Positions 5,449 through 11,730 of a stretch of 29,888 nt of DNA are shown here, one piece after another. Within the stretch, counting starts at the first letter, position 1. Every line of letters begins with the position of its first letter. The notes beneath the pieces were generated by a model. That model had not been told where the DNA came from. It ran no database searches and saw nothing but the letters and a program-made list of their open reading frames with translations. The DNA lies in the IMG/VR virus record IMGVR_UViG_3300035670_000971, positions 1-29,888 of that record; one strand, 5' to 3'. This DNA is from a virus. The position numbers were made by a program, and so were the translations under genes.

Positions 5449-5640
5449 ATGTTTGAAGACAAATATCAGTTGGAAACCTGGGCGGGGCCGTCGATGGCCA
5501 CCGTGCGGGCCAGGCAGTTGGCTGCGTTTGGTGGTCGTTGCAAATGCGGAAAACTCAAAGACCCAGTAATGAAGCAAACCGGCAGCCGCAAATGGCTTGC
5601 TTGCTTGCGTTGCTTGGGTACTGTGAAGGCGGTGTCGTAA
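5449..5640 (+). CDS. Small zinc-ribbon-like protein (63 residues)
   Basis: The C-terminal half has CKCGKL (C31, C33) and ACLRC (C52, C55), which can make a compact four-Cys zinc ribbon. The N-terminal half is polar. AAGGAG stands 6-7 bases before the ATG. The stop overlaps the next start as TAATG. I do not recognise a specific family. DNA or protein binding is inference. Confidence 0.7.
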   Translation: MFEDKYQLETWAGPSMATVRARQLAAFGGRCKCGKLKDPVMKQTGSRKWLACLRCLGTVKAVS

Positions 5641-5873
5641 TGGCCACGGGAACAATTCGCACGTTACTGGCCGGCGCGGTCATGGGTGGGGCAGTTGTCA
5701 TGGCGGCTTGGTGGGTTGATAACCAGCCGCCTAGACCCACGCACCGCGAAATCATCCTGGCTTACCAGCAGGGCCGCGTTGATGCTTTGAAACTCAATCC
5801 GGTGTCCTGGGATTTGGAACAGGCTTGCGTTGGTTTGTGGGCCGGTCGTTTGCCTGTTGACACGCAAAAGTAA
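5640..5873 (+). CDS. Small membrane-anchored protein (77 residues)
   Basis: The start at 5640 overlaps the previous stop (TAATG), so translation is probably coupled. Residues 4-24 are a single hydrophobic anchor (TIRTLLAGAVMGGAVVMAAW). The soluble part (HREIILAYQQGRVDALKLNP, then LEQACVGLWAGRL) contains the 'YxxGxxDALK' pattern common in small phage proteins of unknown function. The 3' end of the gene contains the -35 of promoter P2. Confidence 0.7.
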   Translation: MATGTIRTLLAGAVMGGAVVMAAWWVDNQPPRPTHREIILAYQQGRVDALKLNPVSWDLEQACVGLWAGRLPVDTQK

Positions 5874-5886
5874 GTTGGCTTACAAT
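5857..5886 (+). promoter_or_regulatory. Second early promoter (P2) for the recombination genes
   Basis: -35 TTGACA (5857-5862), 18-base spacer, -10 TACAAT (5881-5886). The start is expected near 5893. The -35 is consensus and the -10 matches five of six positions. Confidence 0.72.
5870..5883 (+). promoter_or_regulatory. Operator-like dyad O4 on P2 (perfect copy)
   Basis: GTAAG-TTGG-CTTAC has two perfect 5-base arms and overlaps the first bases of the -10. It is the best copy of the dyad found at the other two early promoters. Confidence 0.62.
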
Positions 5887-5895
5887 GAAGTCATG

Positions 5896-5915
5896 CCGCA
5901 ATCGTGCGGTCTTTT
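5896..5915 (+). promoter_or_regulatory. Hairpin near the 5' end of the P2 transcript
   Basis: CCGCA-ATCG-TGCGG followed by TCTTTT. It begins about three bases after the predicted start, then leads into GAAAGGAAG and ATG 5931. It may be a 5' stabiliser or a weak attenuator. Confidence 0.5.
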
Positions 5916-5930
5916 ATGAAAGGAAGTGAA

Positions 5931-6185
5931 ATGCAAGTTAATCAATCAATCCAGCAGCGCCAAATGTTTGGCTGTGATCCTGACCAATTTTTGGACAGTC
6001 TCAAAAACAGCAGCACATACAAGTTCACCGGCGCCCTTATGTCAGCGGCCAGCGTACTTAGCGACGCTCAAGAATTGATGGCCATGGGCGATGTTGAACG
6101 CGCCCGCCAGGAAATCAACTTGGCCAAACTGATTATTTTTGAAATCATGGACGGCAATTTGGTTGCCAATGTCCCACGCCAATAA
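5931..6185 (+). CDS. Hypothetical helical early protein (84 residues)
   Basis: The protein is soluble and mostly helical: TGALMSAASVLSDAQELMAM, then DVERARQEINLAKLIIFEIM. It is the first gene behind promoter P2, with AAAGGAAG before ATG 5931. It resembles small phage proteins found just before ERF or Bet recombinases, but I know no function. Upstream in-frame ATGs lie inside the leader and are not favoured. Confidence 0.7.
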   Translation: MQVNQSIQQRQMFGCDPDQFLDSLKNSSTYKFTGALMSAASVLSDAQELMAMGDVERARQEINLAKLIIFEIMDGNLVANVPRQ

Positions 6186-6195
6186 GGGAAACGTA

Positions 6196-6525
6196 ATGAC
6201 AAAACTTCCCTTTGGCATTGAAGGCCCGTTCAGGGCCAAACGCCAGGTCAAACGTTACGCCACCATCGCGGCCCTCGTGGCCGTCGGCCTGGTGGTCGTA
6301 TCGCTGACCGGCTGCTCAAACCTTCCGGAAAACACCACCGTCGATGGCCAGCAGCAGTTGGTCATTGACAAACAAATCCAGCCCATGTCGCGCAATGAAG
6401 TCATCACCGCGGTGACCGAATGTACGTCCATGGGGCTGCGGGCCGTGATGCTGTACGGCAAACGGAAGATCAACGGATTCACCACCGACATTGTGGTGGA
6501 TGTTACTTGCGCCCCTAAATACTGA
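6196..6525 (+). CDS. Phage lipoprotein with lipobox
   Basis: The 109-residue product has a basic N-terminus (FRAKRQVKR), a hydrophobic stretch at residues 21-38 and a lipobox LTGC with Cys40, followed by SNLPENTT. Mature protein would be about 70 residues, anchored in the periplasm. Two later cysteines (in TECTSM and DVTCAP) could pair. It is an early gene, which fits superinfection exclusion or envelope modification better than lysis, but that is inference. The N-terminal region before the hydrophobic stretch is longer than usual for a signal peptide. AAGGGAA precedes ATG 6196. Confidence 0.75.
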   Translation: MTKLPFGIEGPFRAKRQVKRYATIAALVAVGLVVVSLTGCSNLPENTTVDGQQQLVIDKQIQPMSRNEVITAVTECTSMGLRAVMLYGKRKINGFTTDIVVDVTCAPKY

Positions 6526-6535
6526 AAGGCAAATC

Positions 6536-7138
6536 ATGGAACCATCATTCAATAAAGTTGCGGCGGCGCTGGTCAAAGCGCAAAAGGAATTTGGCCCCGC
6601 GTTAAAGTCCAGCAGCAATCCGCATTTCAAGTCCCGTTACGCCGACCTGGCCGCTTGCGTTGAAGCGGTGATCGACGCGCTCAACAACAACGGCATTGCA
6701 TTGACCCAGCGGGTCAGCCCATGCGACGACGGCGTGGTTGTCGAAACCGTGTTTATTCACGAATCCGGCGAAATCATCAACTGCGGCCAACTACACGTTC
6801 CGGCCACTAAACAAGACGCCCAGGGCTACGGGTCAGCATTGACTTATGCCCGCCGCTACTCGCTCATGGCGGCCTGTGGTATCGCCCCTGAAGACGACGA
6901 CGGCAACGCAGCCACCAGGCGCCCGACCGCACCGGCCCAGCCGATTCCTGACATTACCGACCACCTGGCGGCCATTGAAGCATCGGCCAACAGCGACGAA
7001 ATGACTGCCGCATATAAGGCAGCCTATGACGCCTGTAAGGGCAACCAGCAACTTCAGGCAAAAGTCATCGCGGCCAAGAAAGCCCGCATTGAACGCGCCA
7101 AGAAGGAAAAACTAGCAAAGGAAAACGAAAATGAGTGA
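6536..7138 (+). CDS. erf: ERF-family single-strand annealing recombinase
   Basis: The N-terminal ~125 residues, VAAALVKAQKEFGPALKSSS, NPHFKSRYADLAACVEAVIDALNNNGI, VVETVFIHESGEII and the closing QDAQGYGSALTYARRYSL with DDDGN, are the ERF core of P22-type annealing proteins. The C-terminal part is a Pro-rich linker and a Lys-rich helix. It pairs with the YqaJ exonuclease, the start of which overlaps this stop by eight bases, giving a two-component homologous recombination system. ATG 6536 has GAAAGG upstream; the earlier in-frame ATG is inside the lipoprotein gene. Confidence 0.92.
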   Translation: MEPSFNKVAAALVKAQKEFGPALKSSSNPHFKSRYADLAACVEAVIDALNNNGIALTQRVSPCDDGVVVETVFIHESGEIINCGQLHVPATKQDAQGYGSALTYARRYSLMAACGIAPEDDDGNAATRRPTAPAQPIPDITDHLAAIEASANSDEMTAAYKAAYDACKGNQQLQAKVIAAKKARIERAKKEKLAKENENE

Positions 7139-7769
7139 CATTGAGCAACGCAGCGATGATTGGTATGCCGCCCGTTTGGGCAAAGTTACGGCCAGCAGCC
7201 TTCATAAAGTCTTGGCCAAAACTAAAACAGGTTACGGGGCCGACCGTGGCAATTACATGACCCAGTTAGTTTTGGAACGGCTGACCAGTAGTAAAGCCGA
7301 TTCCTACGTCAACGCGGCCATGCAATGGGGCATTGACCAGGAACCCTTCGCCAGGGCGGCCTATGAAGCCGCCAAAGACGTTTTGGTGGATGAAGTGGGG
7401 TTTGTACCGCACCCGACCATTGAAATGGCTGGCGCCTCGCCTGACGGCCTGGTGGGCGACGATGGCATGGTGGAAATCAAATGCCCTGAAGTTAAAACCA
7501 CTATGGAATGTTGGCTGTTGTCAGTTGAAGACAAGAATTACATTGAAGGCAAATACTTTGCCCAAATGCAATGGCAAATGCGCTGCGCTAATCGCGCTTG
7601 GTGCGATTACGTCATATTCGATTCCAGAATGCCAGACAAAGCCCAATTGCTTGTTACTCGCGTTATGCGTGACGATAAATGGCTGGCCGCCACGGAAGCG
7701 GAAGTTATCAAGTTCCTGGCTGAAGTCGATGCCAAGGTCGCAGCACTCAAAAAAATCATAGGGGAATGA
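7131..7769 (+). CDS. YqaJ-family (lambda Exo-like) exonuclease
   Basis: The 212-residue product starts with QRSDDWYAARLGKVTASSLH, has WGIDQEPFARAAYE (E71, E80) and the nuclease core GASPDGLVG (D105) with VEIKCP (E115, K117), then YFAQMQWQMRC. These are the conserved blocks of YqaJ viral recombinases with the PD-(D/E)xK fold. It degrades one strand from dsDNA ends to supply ssDNA for the ERF protein encoded directly upstream. Length and order of motifs are normal for the family. Confidence 0.93.
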   Translation: MSDIEQRSDDWYAARLGKVTASSLHKVLAKTKTGYGADRGNYMTQLVLERLTSSKADSYVNAAMQWGIDQEPFARAAYEAAKDVLVDEVGFVPHPTIEMAGASPDGLVGDDGMVEIKCPEVKTTMECWLLSVEDKNYIEGKYFAQMQWQMRCANRAWCDYVIFDSRMPDKAQLLVTRVMRDDKWLAATEAEVIKFLAEVDAKVAALKKIIGE

Positions 7770-7770
7770 A

Positions 7771-8028
7771 ATGTCAAAAGTCGTTAAGGAAATCAGTTGC
7801 GTTGTCGGCCAGTACACCAATGCCCAGGGCCAGCAAAAAAACCGCTACCAGCGGATCGGCTCGATCATCAACACCCGAAACGGGGAAATGCTCAAACTTG
7901 ACGTTATACCGCTGCGGGAAGGGGGCTGGGACGGTTGGGCCTACCTGAACGACCCCAAACCCAGGGAAGACCAGGCGCCCCGCCATGGTGGCTTTCCTGA
8001 CGACGATTCCGACATTCCAGGATTCTGA
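7771..8028 (+). CDS. Small SSB-like protein with acidic C-terminal tail
   Basis: The 85-residue protein has a beta-rich body (SCVVGQYTNAQGQQKNRYQR, then GEMLKLDVIPL and a GGWDGWAYL aromatic stretch). It ends in PDDDSDIPGF, close to the acidic tail with terminal Phe of single-stranded DNA-binding proteins. It lies one base after the exonuclease stop, in the usual place of a recombination accessory protein. I recall similar genes next to phage YqaJ genes annotated as hypothetical. ssDNA binding is inferred from tail and context, because the OB fold cannot be confirmed by eye. Confidence 0.65.
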   Translation: MSKVVKEISCVVGQYTNAQGQQKNRYQRIGSIINTRNGEMLKLDVIPLREGGWDGWAYLNDPKPREDQAPRHGGFPDDDSDIPGF

Positions 8029-8030
8029 CC

Positions 8031-8234
8031 ATGAAAGCGGCCAACTTTGAAAAGTCTGACCGCCTTCAGCGGGTCTTCAAGTTGCTGCGACGGGGTGGGG
8101 AATACACCACCCTGGACATAGTGACCAAGGCCCAGGTCTGCGCGGTCAATAGCATCATCGCGGAGTTACGGCAAAACGGCTACAACATCAGTTGCCAGCG
8201 CCGCGGTGACCGTTGGTTTTACCGTCTAAAGTAG
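8031..8234 (+). CDS. Winged-helix/HTH protein (67 residues)
   Basis: RLQRVFKLLRRGGEYTTLDI, then VNSIIAELRQNGYNI followed by a basic beta-wing (CQRRGDRWFYRLK) fit the small HTH_39-like proteins of phage genomes. It is the last gene of the plus operon. Its stop overlaps the end of the opposing endolysin gene by nine bases, so no terminator can lie between them. It may regulate transcription or act as a DNA-binding accessory; the target is unknown. Confidence 0.75.
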   Translation: MKAANFEKSDRLQRVFKLLRRGGEYTTLDIVTKAQVCAVNSIIAELRQNGYNISCQRRGDRWFYRLK

Positions 8235-8678
8235 TTCAAAATGCGGCGCGTCTATGAAAGGTCTACGGCCCTGGGCGCGTCGCTCATCAATGTAGGCGTT
8301 CATGGCTGACGCCATGTTGCCTTGCCACTTCCGAATGTCTTTGACCGACCAGGCTGCACCCCAGCGCAACGGCACGTCAAACTCGATTGCAGCGGTTTTC
8401 ATGGCGTCGGCTATGTCATCGTATAGGTTCAGTTCCCAAGACGCCCTGGCGCCCAAATAAGCCATTAGATCGACCGCTTTGCCTTCCAGGTGTTTGCTGG
8501 CCATGACTTGACTGGCGCCCTGATTGACCAGTTCGCGCTGGCGTTCCTGGGTGCGCAGCCCTTCAACCACGCCAAAGTCCACTTTGGTGATTTCAATGGC
8601 CCGCTTGACTACTTTGACCAGTTGTTCATCCACGCCGGCCAGGTTATCCAGCGACCGCTGCGACAGTTTAAACGTCAT
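8226..8678 (-). CDS. Endolysin, M15 (VanY-like) L-alanyl-D-glutamate peptidase
   Basis: The 150-residue single-domain enzyme has the zinc-binding signature SKHLEGKAVDL (H63, D70) and C-terminal DAPHFEL (H146). EGLRTQERQRELVNQGAS and RWGAAW are the other conserved blocks of T5-endolysin-like peptidases. It cleaves peptidoglycan peptide cross-bridges at lysis. No signal peptide is seen, so it depends on the holin encoded immediately upstream (ATGA overlap). It is the last late gene. Confidence 0.9.
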   Translation of the reverse strand: MTFKLSQRSLDNLAGVDEQLVKVVKRAIEITKVDFGVVEGLRTQERQRELVNQGASQVMASKHLEGKAVDLMAYLGARASWELNLYDDIADAMKTAAIEFDVPLRWGAAWSVKDIRKWQGNMASAMNAYIDERRAQGRRPFIDAPHFELL

Positions 8679-9046
8679 TTTCTAGCCCAGCCGGCCACAA
8701 TCCTGGCGCCAAACAAAAACCCAAACGCAATGTTGGCGGCTTCCAGCGCCAGCGTCCTGATCTGTTCTTGAACCGGAATGTATAGGGTCGAAATGCCCAC
8801 GCCAATGACCACCAGCGCCCCGACATAACGGGCCGCTGCGCGTAGATCAATGACCCATTGGCTCGGTGTTCCAACGGGGGTGTCTAGGCGGGCCAGGGCT
8901 TCTAGCCTGGCGACCTCGGCCTGGTCAAGTTTGATCTGTTCGTCAATGGTGGTGGGCTTGACGCCGCCGACCCATTTGGTAATCAGTTGCTTGCCGCTTT
9001 CAACAGCCACCGGCAGCAGCGCCCCGACAATGGTTTCAATCAACAT
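8675..9046 (-). CDS. Holin (GTA_holin_3TM-like)
   Basis: The 123-residue protein has an N-terminal hydrophobic helix (ETIVGALLPVAVES), a charged middle (DEQIKLDQAEVARLEALARL) and two C-terminal hydrophobic segments (about residues 71-90 and 98-118). This fits the three-TM holin family named after gene-transfer-agent release. Together with the endolysin it forms the lysis cassette. Membrane pore formation is by family analogy. Confidence 0.8.
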   Translation of the reverse strand: MLIETIVGALLPVAVESGKQLITKWVGGVKPTTIDEQIKLDQAEVARLEALARLDTPVGTPSQWVIDLRAAARYVGALVVIGVGISTLYIPVQEQIRTLALEAANIAFGFLFGARIVAGWARK

Positions 9047-9049
9047 GGT

Positions 9050-9292
9050 TTACCCCAGTTTTTTGAAGTACGACATAAAGTACCCAACGGCGGTGGACAC
9101 GAACGACACAATGGCCATTCCAGCCCAAAAACCGCCGCGGCCCTGGTTGGCCAGCGCGACCAGTTTTTCCAGGTTGTCTTCCATCTTGTCCATTTTTTTG
9201 GCCATCTCATCAAAACGGCGTTCGTAGTCTTGAACCTTCTGCCACAAAACGCCGTATTTGACTGGATCAAAATTGGTGTCATCAAACGCCAT
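9050..9292 (-). CDS. XhlA-like holin-associated protein, coiled coil plus C-terminal TM
   Basis: The N-terminal two-thirds is a charged heptad-like helix (YERRFDEMAKKMDKMEDNLE). One hydrophobic segment (FWAGMAIVSFVSTAVGYFMS) and a basic end (YFKKLG) follow. This is the topology of XhlA-type proteins encoded beside holins. There are two adjacent ATGs (9295, 9292). The second has the better spacing from AAAGGG, while the first overlaps the upstream stop as ATGA. It may be a holin partner or antiholin; a spanin is less likely, as it has a C-terminal anchor. Confidence 0.7.
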   Translation of the reverse strand: MAFDDTNFDPVKYGVLWQKVQDYERRFDEMAKKMDKMEDNLEKLVALANQGRGGFWAGMAIVSFVSTAVGYFMSYFKKLG

Positions 9293-11730
9293 CATTGCCC
9301 TTTCTTGCTAACGTCTTCTAAAGTTGAACCAGCACCAGGTTTTAGTGCCTTTTCCGCTTCACGACGCTCACGCGCTGACCGAATTACTCGTCGGGCTTCG
9401 CTGCCAATCGGGTAGCCAAATGTCTTCAATCCCATGATGTTGCCAGTCTGTTCCAATCCACCAGCGGCTTTTTCTGCTAAGTATCCAACAAGGGTGTTGG
9501 AATTATTGACGAACGACCCACGCGGCTGGAATTGCGTATAAGCGGCCACGTTGCCAAGGGTGCGCAACTGCAACTGACTGTCAGGGTCAAAAATAACCCC
9601 AAAATTCTTGACGTCGTCCAGTTTTTTGACGGCCTTGTTGTAGTTTGCCTGGCTAAAATTACCCTTGCCATCAACAATGCCGGCCTTGTCTGACAGCCAG
9701 TTGATTGTTCCGGCTTTTATATGCTGGTGGCCAACTGAATCACGGCCCAGGGTGTCCACCATGGTGTTGATGTTTTTGTTAACGCCGTTAATCACAAACT
9801 TGTCGAAATACTTGTCAGCCGGCACGGTGTCATTGACCGCGGCTTTGTAGGCTGGGTCTTTTTTCAACGCATCAAAACGGGCTTTGGCCAGGCTACGGGC
9901 TTCGTCAGCAATTGGTTTTAATGCCGCGGTTTCATTCGTCAACGGTAAGTTGTCCAATTCCTGAACCATGGTTCGCGCAGCCTGGCGAACGTTTCCATCT
10001 TTGGCTTCGGCAGACAATCGACTAAGGTTGCGCCTCATGGACAAATACTGATCGAATGTCATCGTGCCGGTTTCGGCCAATGATTTAAGTTCTTTGTACT
10101 GCGAAATGCTTTGGCCGTCTGTTAGCAGCAGTTCATCTGCCAATGATTTGTCAACATTTTTGAGCAACTTAGCCGAATCCACCGGCAGTTCACCGCCAGC
10201 CAGGTTCCGCAATTCATCGTATTTATTGGTAATGGTTACATTGCGTTCTTGATCCAATGCTTTGTACGCATCAATCAACGCCTGGCTGGATTCGATGGTT
10301 TTGGTGGCGTACACGTCCGGCGCTGCGTTTTGGCGAATCAACGGCACGTTGTCCACCAACTGTTTGTTTTGTTCGTCAAAACGACGGGCAAACTCTGTTT
10401 GTTTGCCTTTCAAATTCTGTTCGCGGGACAACTTCACCACGTCGCCGGTGGCCTGGCCTTCAGTCAGCCGAACGGGAATGGGCAACGAATCGCCCTCTAA
10501 ATGGCGCAGCACCACGGGGGTGTTGACCTTATCCAAAGGCATATTGCCGTACAACTGCTGGAATTCAGGGGTGGCCGTCTGCAACGCTTGTTGAATAATC
10601 GTCGCATCGGGTACACCGGCAGCACCCACGCTGGCGCGGCCAGGCACGACCGGTGGTACTGGGGCTGTGGGCTGGCCAGGTACGCCAAGGGTCGGCGCCC
10701 TGGTGGGCATGGTGGTCGTGCCAGGCGCAATGGCTTCCACGGCCCCAGCAACACGACGCTGCACCCCGACAGGGGTAACGTCTTTGGCGGCTTCCAAAAC
10801 CTTGCCACCGGCTGCTTTTGCCGCTTGGCCAGCCATTCCAACTTCACGCTGCACCGTCTTGCTAAACGGCAGCGCAGTCGCGCCCAGTTCCATGTAGTAC
10901 TGAACGTCTTGTTTTGGCATACCGGTTCGCTGGCTGATCCAGTCGGCGCCTTTTTCGATGTTTTGGCCGATAAATTCCATCATTTGCTGGGTGGCCTCGC
11001 CCTTGTATTCAGGCGTTTCGGTAATGCCAAAGGCTTTACCAAAGGGTCGGTCAATGGCGCTGACCACTTTGCCTTTGGTGGCCTCGGCTTCTTCAGGGGT
11101 TTGACCCATGGCCCGTGCGCCCGCGTAGGTGACCATGCCAGCCACGCCAGGAACAACGCCGGTGATTGTGTCGGCCAGGGCGGCGCTCGACCGCAAAAAC
11201 TGGGTAACCTTGCCTGAAACGCCTTTCAGTTTAGGCTTTTCGCCAAAGGCTTCAGCCACGGCAGCGGCTACTGCTTCCGGTTTCATCAGGTCGTCAACGG
11301 TAATTTGACCAGGGGTTTCCATGGCTGCCGGCTGCGCGGCTGTGTCACCGGTCACTTTTTGAACATATTGGGTCGGGTCTTTAGTGACAAACCCACCGTA
11401 GTCTTTTAAGGCCAGGTTAATGTCACCGCCGCGGCGCTCGACCAGTTGGCCAAGGTAAGTCCTGGCCGCTTCGCGGGCTTCCTTTTCGTCGAACGGGTTA
11501 AATTTCATGCCCTGTTTGTGCAGCATTTGAACCGTGTCAGGCATAAATTGATATGGCCCCATGGCCTTGGTCTTTTTGTTGATGGCAAACGTGTCACCAC
11601 CGCTTTCAACCTGGCGCAGCCGGTCTAACAACTGATCTGTAATAACAGCAGTTTGGCGATTAGTTGGCGTTTTTATACCAAACGCTTCATTAACTGCTGC
11701 GTTAATTGTTTTGGGGTCAAATTCGTTCAT
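9292..11730 (-). CDS. Internal virion (ejection) protein with N-terminal lytic transglycosylase domain
   Basis: The product is 812 residues. Residues ~30-128 are an SLT/lysozyme-like domain: LRQVESGGD with catalytic E42, GPYQFMP, and INLALKDYGG. The rest is helical with Gly/Ala-rich, partly hydrophobic stretches (about 183-215) and long charged helices, as in P22 gp16 or T7 gp16-type proteins that exit the capsid and form a conduit through the envelope. The domain would open peptidoglycan on entry. It shares TAATG overlap with the gene before it. Position after two other ejection-type genes supports the call. Confidence 0.8.
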   Translation of the reverse strand: MNEFDPKTINAAVNEAFGIKTPTNRQTAVITDQLLDRLRQVESGGDTFAINKKTKAMGPYQFMPDTVQMLHKQGMKFNPFDEKEAREAARTYLGQLVERRGGDINLALKDYGGFVTKDPTQYVQKVTGDTAAQPAAMETPGQITVDDLMKPEAVAAAVAEAFGEKPKLKGVSGKVTQFLRSSAALADTITGVVPGVAGMVTYAGARAMGQTPEEAEATKGKVVSAIDRPFGKAFGITETPEYKGEATQQMMEFIGQNIEKGADWISQRTGMPKQDVQYYMELGATALPFSKTVQREVGMAGQAAKAAGGKVLEAAKDVTPVGVQRRVAGAVEAIAPGTTTMPTRAPTLGVPGQPTAPVPPVVPGRASVGAAGVPDATIIQQALQTATPEFQQLYGNMPLDKVNTPVVLRHLEGDSLPIPVRLTEGQATGDVVKLSREQNLKGKQTEFARRFDEQNKQLVDNVPLIRQNAAPDVYATKTIESSQALIDAYKALDQERNVTITNKYDELRNLAGGELPVDSAKLLKNVDKSLADELLLTDGQSISQYKELKSLAETGTMTFDQYLSMRRNLSRLSAEAKDGNVRQAARTMVQELDNLPLTNETAALKPIADEARSLAKARFDALKKDPAYKAAVNDTVPADKYFDKFVINGVNKNINTMVDTLGRDSVGHQHIKAGTINWLSDKAGIVDGKGNFSQANYNKAVKKLDDVKNFGVIFDPDSQLQLRTLGNVAAYTQFQPRGSFVNNSNTLVGYLAEKAAGGLEQTGNIMGLKTFGYPIGSEARRVIRSARERREAEKALKPGAGSTLEDVSKKGQ

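Noticed and set aside
10501-11217. 238-residue plus-strand open frame opposite the ejection/transglycosylase gene
   Set aside because: It is a mirror frame of a real gene, with His/Gly/Arg-rich composition typical of antisense translation.
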